Assembly: GCA_003024985.2 (NCBI GenBank)
Contig: PXIH01S0006182.1
Source of the DNA: Euperipatoides rowelli
Taxonomy: Eukaryota > Onychophora > Udeonychophora > Euonychophora > Peripatopsidae
Reading direction: 5' to 3' (one strand)
Length of the DNA: 12,210 nt
The position numbers were made by a program, and so were the translations under genes. The notes beneath the pieces are model-generated. The model was not told where the DNA came from. It saw only the letters and a program-made list of their open reading frames with translations, and did no database searches. Shown piece after piece: positions 1 through 6,736 of the stretch (positions within the stretch are counted from its first letter, which is position 1; the number at the start of each line of letters is the position of its first letter).

Positions 1-331
1 ACTTATCTCCTAAAATAAAGACAGTTTGCTTTTTAAGACTTTTAGTCGGAAATGTCAAAGTTGAACTAAAATATGTCCAGGTTGGCGGGGTATAACTTTA
101 AGTTTTAGAAAAGGCTTCAGGCAACTATAGGTTAAAAAGCATGTCAGTGTTAAATTAATAATTTATAAGTATTAAAGTTTGTGAGTAATAATGTTTATAG
201 TACAGCCACACATAGATATGAATATTGATTAATTAGTTACACTGATTGTTTTAAATGATTACGATAAGCTTTATAAACACTTTCAAGACTAAATGCTGAA
301 TTGTTTTTTTTTTTTCCTTCTTGAATTACAG
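1..331 (+). other. DBR1: Partial intron of DBR1 (3' end)
   Basis: This stretch shows no coding frame on either strand. It ends in a long T-rich tract (about 302-319) followed by ACAG at 328-331, a standard 3' splice site directly before the first recognisable DBR1 exon. It is therefore read as the 3' part of the intron before that exon. Its 5' splice site is outside the window. Confidence 0.8.
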
Positions 332-2081
332 ATTATTGATATTCCACATGATGACAGTCAGCCAATTAATTTATGCTATGATGCTGAGTGGTTTGCCATT
401 TTGAAATCAACTAATCATTTGTTGAACCTTACTTCATCAATACGTTACATGCCTGGTCCAGGATCATCCGAACAGTAAGTCACTAATGAATTACGTAGTT
501 AATCCTAAACTGTATGATTTTGAGTAACAACATATCTGCTCAAATCTTTAAAATTTAGTTAACACTTAGCTACATAGTTTTAGCATTGTAATCATTTCAG
601 TGAATTTGATGATTTTGGCGGGTCCATCAATTTTTTTTTTTTAAATTAAACTTTGAAAATTCTGTCATGCTGGATCTAAAAGTTGCCTTCATCCTCTAGG
701 ATTCATTTTGGTGTTTTTTTTTTTGGCTGTTTTTTAATTATTAATGTACAAAAAAAATTTATATACTGTAAATATTTTATAAAAATATACCGTAGAATGG
801 ATTATTAACGTGGACATCAGAGGTGCCCTATGCACCATACTTTGTACAAAACATGTAAGACTTGGCATTGAAACAAATTTCTAAGAACAAAAGAAAATTT
901 TCTCTGAACAATGGATCGATACATACTGTAGTTGGTATGGCCAGATTTCACCTGTTAAAAAGTGCTAGACAACAAAAAAACTTGATGACTTTGATATCAC
1001 TATCAGATCAATCATTCCCATACTGTTCAATGTTCAAATTGCACCCTTCATAGTTTGAAACCCCAACCACCCACCACCACCTCAAAAAAAAACTTTCCAC
1101 AAAACAATATTGTGATACAAGAGAAAAATATGTCTAGGGGTGCAATTGTCTCATTCTGATAGCTATTTAAAAAAAGAGATAGACCTTCTAAACTAAACCT
1201 TTAAAAATGAAGAGATAGTTTATCTTGAAACCAACATGGCAAAGTAATAATGTTTCATTAATTATTTTTGTTATAACAATTTTGTAGCCAGTTTGTAACA
1301 AATGTTAAATGATAAAAGATTGAGCAATTGCTATTATCATTATTGTTTTTGATGATTTTTTTTTTTTTTTTTTTTCTACAGATGGAACTTTATTGTCAAA
1401 GATGATGACATGGATAAAATCAGAAATCTATTTGGTAATGCTCTTAAAATACCCCATAATTTTAAACCTACGGCTCCCATATTTTCTAAACGTGCTACTA
1501 ATTGTGACGCAAAAGTATCTGTAAATCCCCAAACTACTGAACTTTGTTCTAAACTGTCTCTAACAGATCCTAACGAATTACATCTTGGTGAAAGGTTATC
1601 ACCGATTAAAAGTTTCAACCAATCGTATATTGGTGAGTCTGAAGCTAACATCACACGAACGCCCATAAAAAATGAAACAACTTTTACTATATCCGAGGAA
1701 GAAACTGATCTGTCCTGTCATATTGGTTCTAATTCCAATTCGGGTTCAATGTCATCTGAAACTGAAGATATAATTAATTCATCAGTAATTATTGATGAAA
1801 ATTCTAATAGTAGTAGTTCATCATGTGCCATTTCATCATCCTCCTCATCAGAGAGTGATGAGATTCAGCCCAAGTTTTCAGTTGATTTTACAGAAAAAGC
1901 AATTAGTGCTAGTGATTCAGGAGATATTAGTTCACCGATTAGTAGGCCTGCTTCCAGTAGTGGCAAAAGATCAGGTGACGATACAGAAGGAATCGTTAAA
2001 ACAGAGCAACACGTAAAAAAATTCAGACGACGAAATGAGGCTATTTATTCATCAACAAATGATGATGATGAAGACAGTTAA
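332..2081 (+). CDS. DBR1: Lariat debranching enzyme, C-terminal two exons (332-474, 1382-2081), 5' incomplete
   Basis: DBR1 hydrolyses the 2'-5' phosphodiester bond at the branch point of excised intron lariats in the nucleus. Exon 332-474 (47 codons plus 2 nt) joins exon 1382-2081 (TAA at 2079-2081) through a split CAA codon, giving 280 residues. Seen features resemble animal DBR1: IDIPHD at fragment residues 2-7, a conserved Trp just after the junction (49), KIPHNF (70-75) and NPQTTEL (96-102), all typical of the DBR1 C-terminal domain. A Ser/acidic low-complexity stretch follows (about 189-208). Near the end comes KKFRRRNEAIY (260-270) and an Asp/Glu tail, matching the basic-then-acidic end of the human protein. 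Human DBR1 is 544 residues, so about half is missing, including the N-terminal metallophosphoesterase domain with all metal-binding residues; it should lie left of the window. No frameshift or internal stop is seen. Confidence 0.95.
475..1381 (+). other. DBR1: DBR1 last intron (907 bp)
   Basis: The intron starts GTAAGT at 475 and ends with a run of about 20 T then CTACAG at 1376-1381. Splicing keeps the frame (phase 2). Inside are homopolymer runs (T at about 631-641 and 714-724), a CCACC-rich stretch around 1063-1080 and an open frame at 862-1053 with no ATG start or recognisable product. No other feature is supported. Confidence 0.93.
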
Positions 2082-2262
2082 GAATTGTAGAGAGAAATCA
2101 AGACTAATTAAATGTGAAACATTGTAAATGTTTTTAATTTTTTTATGGGTTCCTGGAATCTGTTTTAATTTTACATTATTTTTTTTAAGTAAATGTTTTT
2201 TTAAAAATATTTATTTCTAAATGGAATAAGAGAAACTATTTATTGTTTACAGTGTACATTTT

Positions 2263-2281
2263 TAGCATAATATTTATGCTT
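2263..2281 (+). repeat. UTR hairpin repeat, copy 1
   Basis: A 19-nt sequence, TAGCATAATATTTATGCTT, repeated exactly at 2461-2479. Bases 2264-2280 form a 7-bp perfect stem (AGCATAA / TTATGCT) with a TAT loop. Both copies lie inside the DBR1 3' UTR. Confidence 0.85.
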
Positions 2282-2460
2282 GAACGTCTTACGTATGAAT
2301 TACTGCATGACTGGTATATTCAAAAAGGATTTGAATTAATTTGATATTTATGGAAATGAAATTTATTTATTTAATTATTTATTTTTCATTTGAATATTAT
2401 TTGTATAGGTTCATTCTGTGGTTTCTATTACCAAAAAAAATATTGTATAAACTCTTAGGC

Positions 2461-2479
2461 TAGCATAATATTTATGCTT
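2461..2479 (+). repeat. UTR hairpin repeat, copy 2
   Basis: Exact second copy of the 19-nt sequence, with the 7-bp stem at 2462-2468 / 2472-2478. It ends 20 nt before the proximal AATAAA, so it could influence 3' end formation or mRNA stability. That role is inference. Confidence 0.85.
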
Positions 2480-2498
2480 CCTATTTTTATAGAGATTA

Positions 2499-2504
2499 AA
2501 TAAA
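2499..2504 (+). terminator. Candidate polyadenylation signal of DBR1 (proximal)
   Basis: AATAAA, about 420 nt after the DBR1 stop codon and just downstream of the second copy of the UTR hairpin. It is the first canonical hexamer after the stop. Confidence 0.5.
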
Positions 2505-2558
2505 TTATTGAAGAACTAAAAATATGTTGCCATTTTTAAAGCAAACACTGCATCTTCA

Positions 2559-2564
2559 AATAAA
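2559..2564 (+). terminator. Candidate polyadenylation signal of DBR1 (distal)
   Basis: A second AATAAA 60 nt downstream, followed by T-rich sequence (2575-2591) that could act as the downstream element. It may be used instead of, or as well as, the proximal signal. Confidence 0.45.
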
Positions 2565-2585
2565 ATTATAAAATTTTTGTTTTTC

Positions 2586-3725
2586 TTTTTAGTAATTTCA
2601 GAAATATTGAAATGTTTATAGGAGAGTGGCTTCTAGTAGTATAATTTAAGAATGTTAGTCTAAGTTTAATAGGAAACGCGCTAAGGATGAAAATTATTGA
2701 TTTTTTAGAATGATTGTAGTGTGGCCAAGGGAGGATTTCAAAAGAGGCTAGCCTGTTGCTAACCTTTCTTAAAAATCTTAGCTTTCCTAATAATGGTGAG
2801 CTCAGAATTGTAATTTAGTAGTTAAAGACTATATTAAATTTTATTTATATCGGCTAAAGTTAGATTATTAAAGGATTGGTATATTACATCATAATAGTTT
2901 TTATTTTAATGCTGGCCATATTTACAGCTTTTAACAGTCTAGCTTGACACCTTATTGTAAATGTTGAACCAATTACTCAGTCAGTAATGCCTTAATGTTT
3001 TCACCAAAGTTGATCAAGTGTTCACATTTTTTAATAACAATTTTTCGTACTTTATTCATCATATCCCTGCTGTAAGACTTCTCAAAGCTAATGAATTGTA
3101 GAGTATGAATCATTGAATATTTTTCTTGTTAATGCAGACTATCAGTTTATTTTTGGAAGATTTGACTTTTGCGCTATTAACATTAACACTGGAAAGTTGA
3201 GAATTATCCTACTTAAGCACTTAATCCATTGTAAATCTTTCAACTGCAGTTGCATACTCAATATTGGTAATTGTGAAGACTGTTGTAGATTTCTCAAGAG
3301 TTAAACATTAGCAATTTCATTCTGTGAAAATAACTGGAAAAATAAACAGATATTTCCATAAATCACTAAGATTCGGTGCATTCAGACTGTAATTAAATAC
3401 TCTAGTGATGTACTGTTGTGGAACAGATTATTGAAAAAAAAATGTTTTGTATTTTTAAGTTTGAATATAGGTTCTGATCAATAAAAGAAAATATTTCTTG
3501 AATATATATCTGAATTTCAATATTTGGTTTATCAACTAAATTGTGTAGAACTTGCAGTTCATAGTCTACTTTTGATAGATTCAGTATTTCTTGAAATGTA
3601 TTTGAATAGCTAAAATATTGTACTGTAGCAGAACTGAGAATGGTCTATAAAAGCATCAAATACTATTCACCAAATTGAACATTAATATTAATTACTTTAT
3701 TTCCCAACTTTCACAATAGAGATCC
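2586..3725. other. Intergenic AT-rich DNA, with weak traces of decayed minus-strand reading frame
   Basis: No intact gene is seen. On the minus strand, three short stretches look more protein-like than their surroundings: about 3660-3430, 3310-3240 and 3130-2977, the last containing KVRKIVIKKCEHLINF. They lie in different frames and are broken by stops and shifts, with no convincing splice sites between them. They could be an old pseudogene, but chance in AT-rich DNA is also possible. On the plus strand 3113-3304 is open but has no recognisable product. Confidence 0.2.
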
Positions 3726-3740
3726 GGTTGCCACGCAACC
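3726..3740. promoter_or_regulatory. X-box-like inverted repeat
   Basis: GGTTGC CAC GCAACC is a perfect 6-bp inverted repeat around 3 bases. It resembles the RFX X-box (GTTGCC then GGCAAC-type half-sites), but the half-sites are one base closer than the usual spacing. No promoter is evident beside it, so function is uncertain. Confidence 0.25.
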
Positions 3741-3949
3741 AGAGTTATACATTCTAAAATAAACACTTATAAAGAAACTGTATCCTGATTTGTAATGTAA
3801 TCAACCAAAGTCTTCATAACCTCTAGAACTACAGGAATTACAACCATAATGTGCAATAAGGAATATAATATAGTGTAATCAACATAACAGATAATTTGGA
3901 TCTCTTTTTATAATTCTAACCAAGTGCTAAAAGGATAAAATGGTTTAGA

Positions 3950-4230
3950 AGAAATCTCTTCACCCTTATCTCCGACCACAGCCTGGACCTGTAAGGAAAC
4001 TCGTCATCTGTCACTTCGACCTCTCCCCGGAGCTCCGGTAAGACTAGAACTAACCATCTTCCCTGGAATACCTCACTCCTGATCATAATAAATACATCTT
4101 TAGATTACTTTAGTAGTATGTCTTTGTCTTAACCCATTCTCTTTCAGCTACTTCCCTCTCCCCTCTTTGTTTATAGTCCTAGGCCACTTCCCCCAGTCCC
4201 CACGTCTGCCTAGCATAGTCTAGTAATAAA
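3950..4230 (+). other. GC-richer segment with an intron-like stretch (4038-4147) and AATAAA at 4225-4230
   Basis: Composition is clearly less AT-rich than the flanks. A strong 5' splice-site match (CCG/GTAAGA, GT at 4038) is followed 110 bp later by CTTAAC, a pyrimidine tract and CTTTCAG (ending 4147). The frame that reads PGPVRKLVICHF upstream stays open across this putative intron, through a split CGC codon, for 24 more codons to TAG at 4221-4223. AATAAA lies 1 nt after that stop. No ATG begins the frame and no family is recognised. It could be part of an unrecognised spliced transcript, an LTR or other transposon fragment, or chance. CCGGAGCTCCGG at 4027-4038 is a perfect 12-bp palindrome overlapping the donor. 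Confidence 0.3.
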
Positions 4231-4787
4231 ATATAATAATTATTCCCCNTTTCAGGCCTAAAGGTACTATAGTACAAGCAGTGCAATCCTTATGTTGTGA
4301 TTGTCTCACAATTTTAGCAGGATACTTTGGTGACCTATTGATGGTTTATTCTAAGACCATGTAGAACAACCAATTAAATTTTCATTTTGTTTGACTGTTT
4401 AGAAACATTTTGAGATTATAATGCTTGACTTTTCCTCAACATATAAAGAGATACCCAGTAAGGATAATAAAAATAAGAAGTTGCAACAATTGCTGCACAT
4501 TATCTTAATGTAATCTATAATTATATTCTATGTCTTATAAGGTTTCACTAAAGATAAATGTGGCACACGGATTGTTTTAAATGTTGAAGCAATCATTTAT
4601 AAATATAAAATACTGTTTTAGGAATTGGATCATAGAACACCTGTTTTCCTTCTTGCCTATTCACATTACAACTTTGCAAATTTTATGGCATTCAGAATTA
4701 ATTTTGATCATTTGCAGTAAGCAAAGAAAATGAAAGGCATCACCATGCCTTTGGTCAATCATACACAACTGCTTCCTATTAGGACAC
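4231..4787. other. Intergenic AT-rich DNA, no feature seen
   Basis: No coding frame, RNA gene or repeat structure is recognised. One undetermined base (N) is present at 4249. Confidence 0.6.
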
Positions 4788-4867
4788 TTTTTTTTTTTTT
4801 GTTTCTCGCCAACCGGAGAATACTGACTTTATTTACATTACTTAAAAATGATAAACACTAATTATAA

Positions 4868-4873
4868 TTTATT
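4868..4873 (-). terminator. Minus-strand AATAAA downstream of the candidate terminal exon
   Basis: TTTATT on the plus strand, reading AATAAA on the minus strand about 52 nt after the TAA at 4925-4927. A second copy lies at 4828-4833, about 28 nt before a minus-strand A-run at 4788-4800. Confidence 0.35.
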
Positions 4874-4924
4874 AAAGCTCCTTGCTCTGCACATAAGATA
4901 CTAGGCTTACTGTCTTCGTAAAGC

Positions 4925-5010
4925 TTATGGTGACCATTTTCCTTTAAGCGTTTCTTCAAATCCAGGTTCTATAGTCCTTGATCGTCTTTTCACCACTTTT
5001 GACTTTATAA
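4925..5010 (-). CDS. Candidate terminal exon of an unidentified minus-strand transcript
   Basis: On the minus strand a pyrimidine-rich tract and CATTTTAG (AG at 5012-5011) precede an open frame. It begins with 2 nt of a split codon, reads 27 codons and ends at TAA (4927-4925). The peptide is basic then mixed, with KRRSRTIEPGFEE and the C terminus KGKWSP. Minus-strand AATAAA occurs at 4873-4868 and 4833-4828, then an A-run (4800-4788). The phase needs an upstream exon ending in phase 1, and no such exon is convincingly found between 5013 and 6600. The first exon of the minus-strand gene (11743-11662) would fit in phase, so an alternative 3' end is conceivable. Another frame (1-nt start, ending in a stop after DYRTWI) is also open, which weakens the call. 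A retrocopy 3' end is an alternative given the A-run. Confidence 0.3.
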
Positions 5011-5072
5011 CTAAAATGAGAAAAATTACAAGCTTGTACTTTTATCTGAAAGCAAATTTTCACACAAACTTC

Positions 5073-5144
5073 AGAGGTTGAACCCTCAACCTCTATATGT
5101 CGAGCGCACTAACATGATAATCAAAACCACTCGACCACCAAGCC
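5073..5144 (-). mobile_element. tRNA-derived SINE-like head, copy 1
   Basis: Read on the minus strand this looks like the start of a tRNA. An A-box-like TGGTCGAGTGG (5138-5128) is followed about 40 nt later by a B-box-like GGGTTCAACC (5085-5076). No full cloverleaf or matching acceptor stem is seen, so a SINE head is more likely than a working tRNA gene. The part GTTAGTGC..ATATA..AGGTTGAGGGTTC is shared with the plus-strand copy at 5941-5970, which supports one repeat family. Confidence 0.55.
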
Positions 5145-5619
5145 TTTACACTTTATTTTTATTCCAAAAACTTCCTGAGATACTTCCAGCACTAGATTCC
5201 ATCAAAAATATTATATACATTTTTGACACATACAGCTGGCAAAGATGTTTGGTCTAGCTAAGACAATATACTGTACATTGGATTTTCTCAAGGCCATAGA
5301 AACAGGAATATTCTGATAAATGGAAAAAAAGAGGTCATTTTATAATTTACATATTTTTACCTCAATATAAATTTCTTTAATTTCTGGAGTAATGGAGAAT
5401 ATCTATTCATAAATTTCAAGTTTTTGCTAATTAGATGAGTTTTTAAAAAAATGTATTGACTCATTATTCATTCTGTATACTGAATTGTTATGCCTTGAAT
5501 GCAGAGTTAGCTGCCAACCACTACAAATTATATACTGTATTTACAGTATATTAAAATATTTTATTTTTGGTCAAAATTCAAGAGATTTAAAAAATTTTTT
5601 TTTTTTTTTTTATTCTGAG
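5145..5619. other. Non-coding AT-rich DNA
   Basis: No supported gene. A minus-strand splice-donor-like GAG/GTAAAA lies near 5362-5372, with short open frames upstream of it. Their phases do not join the candidate terminal exon at 4925-5010 in its best frame, so no exon is called. A perfect palindrome is present at 5530-5551. Confidence 0.5.
5530..5551. repeat. 10-bp inverted repeat with TT centre
   Basis: ATATACTGTA TT TACAGTATAT is a perfect 22-nt palindromic hairpin. Its arm is the same core word found at the tips of the terminal inverted repeats at 9488 and 10438. Confidence 0.8.
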
Positions 5620-5856
5620 TTGGTTCTTCTAGAGTGCATCTGGCTTAACCATCTTCAAGACCCAAGCTACAGGGGTGTATTTTTCTTACACTCAAGAGCT
5701 AATGGTCTTTTCATGCATAGAGAAATGGTGCCTTTCACCTGGGCCGGAAAAAAACGGAGAGGTACTGGCACCCCCGGGGATCATACCTGTCCCTGGGACT
5801 ACATGTCTTTAGATGTGTCAATGCTATGGGCTCCTAACTGGACCACCGTACCTTGA
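5620..5856. other. GC-richer segment, likely repeat-derived, unidentified
   Basis: Composition changes sharply from the flanks, with CCCCCGGGG at about 5772-5780 and CCTGGGCCGG upstream. A plus-strand frame is open to TGA at 5854-5856 and reads, for example, GKKRRGTGTPGDHTCPWDYM. No family is recognised and there is no convincing start. It lies directly before a SINE-like copy and could be part of a larger composite repeat. Confidence 0.3.
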
Positions 5857-5919
5857 CAAAAAATAAAAACTTCACCTGTCAAAATATAAAGAATAGATCA
5901 CTTGTATTTGAATTTCTTA

Positions 5920-6160
5920 AGCGGTCTATGGGACTGCCAGAGTTAGTGCATATATGTAGGTTGAGGGTTCGAACCCCAGCCAGCCCCGGTCTGGAAATTA
6001 AGGAATTTTCTTTCCATACAACGTTTAATTTGTTAGAATTGGATGTATGGAGCTACTTTATAGGAATTTGGACATGGCTGTTTGACTTTGTAGTCCAGAT
6101 TGTGATGAAGCTTGTACATATGTTTGTAAATATAGACTACTGTATTTTAAAAAAAAAATC
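5920..6160 (+). mobile_element. tRNA-derived SINE-like element, copy 2
   Basis: GGTTCGAACC (5966-5975) is a perfect B-box core. The stretch before it (5941-5970) matches the minus-strand copy at 5073-5144. The A-box region (about 5921-5940) is degraded. A non-tRNA body follows and ends in an A-rich tail (6149-6158), as expected for a retroposed SINE. Boundaries are approximate because target-site duplications are not clear. Confidence 0.5.
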
Positions 6161-6185
6161 AAATATTTATAACCTACAGTAGTTC

Positions 6186-6252
6186 AGGGATGGCATAGTT
6201 GGTAGTGTTAGTTTTCCACTCGGAAGGGCTAAAGCTCGAAAATCGCTACCTG
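6186..6252 (+). mobile_element. tRNA-like head, possible third SINE-like copy
   Basis: TGGCATAGTTGG (6191-6202) fits the Pol III A-box consensus. A degraded B-box (GCTCGAAAATC, about 6233-6243) lies about 30 nt further on. The ends do not pair into an acceptor stem, so this is not called a functional tRNA. Confidence 0.35.
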
Positions 6253-6609
6253 CTAAGAAACAGTTTTAAATGTATCTAATAGAGACGATTTTATCACCAA
6301 AAGATCCTTAAACATGTAAAAACCTAGGATTTGTTTTTTATTCTGTAAAAAAAAAAAAAATTATTAAAAACCAGCATTCAAATACCACTTTAAAGCCAAT
6401 TTATGAAGGAAAAAAATTTTCTAAAACTTTTTTTATTTAATAAAACAATGTATTTACACTTTCTCAAAATGAAATCTAAACAAAAGACATTTTTTTTATT
6501 GGTATAAAATCGAGGCCTAATTTATGAAAAGGTTATTGTCCCATAAATTTCATTTTTAAAATAATGAAATATTTAGAGATTATAGGAAAATTATTTTTGC
6601 AAGGTTACT
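6253..6609. other. Non-coding, probably 3' UTR and downstream flank of the minus-strand gene
   Basis: AT-rich with A and T runs and no coding frame. On the minus strand the nearest AATAAA after the stop at 6612-6610 is at 6500-6495, giving a 3' UTR of roughly 110-130 nt. Further hexamers lie at 6437-6432 and 6342-6337. Confidence 0.5.
6495..6500 (-). terminator. Candidate polyadenylation signal of the minus-strand gene
   Basis: AATAAA on the minus strand, about 110 nt after the TAA of the 150-residue protein. It is the nearest canonical hexamer downstream of that stop. Confidence 0.45.
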
Positions 6610-6736
6610 TTATGCTTCCAAAGAAACTTGTTTTGGTTTAACAGTTAAAGCAATGTTGCCTGTCATAGCTTCCTGGATGATATTGTAAATAGTGCTCTCT
6701 AACATCTCTTCAACAATATTACCAACTTCAGGCAAT
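6610..6736 (-). CDS. Last coding exon of the 150-residue protein gene
   Basis: A single nucleotide completes the split codon from the previous exon, then 41 codons and TAA. The peptide starts LPEVGNIVEEMLEST and ends KPKQVSLEA. The acceptor is TTTTAG at 6742-6737. The exact phase match with the exon 4.1 kb away supports the join. Confidence 0.68.

Larger units (their letters stand above)
2082..2585 (+). other. DBR1: DBR1 3' UTR (end uncertain)
   Basis: This AT-rich stretch follows the DBR1 stop codon and has no coding frame of note. It is bounded by the first two AATAAA hexamers (2499-2504 and 2559-2564), so the transcript probably ends near 2520 or near 2580. It carries a duplicated 19-nt hairpin sequence (2263-2281 and 2461-2479). 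The end is inferred from the signals alone. Confidence 0.6.

Noticed and set aside
862-1053. Plus-strand open frame of 63 codons in the DBR1 intron
   Set aside because: It does not start with ATG, has no recognisable product and lies wholly inside a well-supported intron.
1376-1666. Minus-strand open frame of 96 codons
   Set aside because: It is antisense to the DBR1 last exon, whose frame is clearly the coding one.
1792-2016. Second plus-strand frame with His and Pro runs
   Set aside because: It is an out-of-frame shadow of the Ser/acidic low-complexity part of DBR1.
3113-3304. Plus-strand frame with several Cys residues
   Set aside because: No recognisable family, splice sites or conserved pattern; treated as chance in AT-rich DNA.
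5073-5144. Functional tRNA gene on the minus strand
   Set aside because: A- and B-box-like motifs are present, but no closed acceptor stem or convincing anticodon arm is seen, and a diverged copy nearby indicates a SINE.
5485-6182. Two plus-strand frames (5485-5856 and 5853-6182)
   Set aside because: They run through T-runs, a GC-rich repeat-like block and a SINE-like copy; the second contains the Pol III B-box. They look like read-through of repeats.
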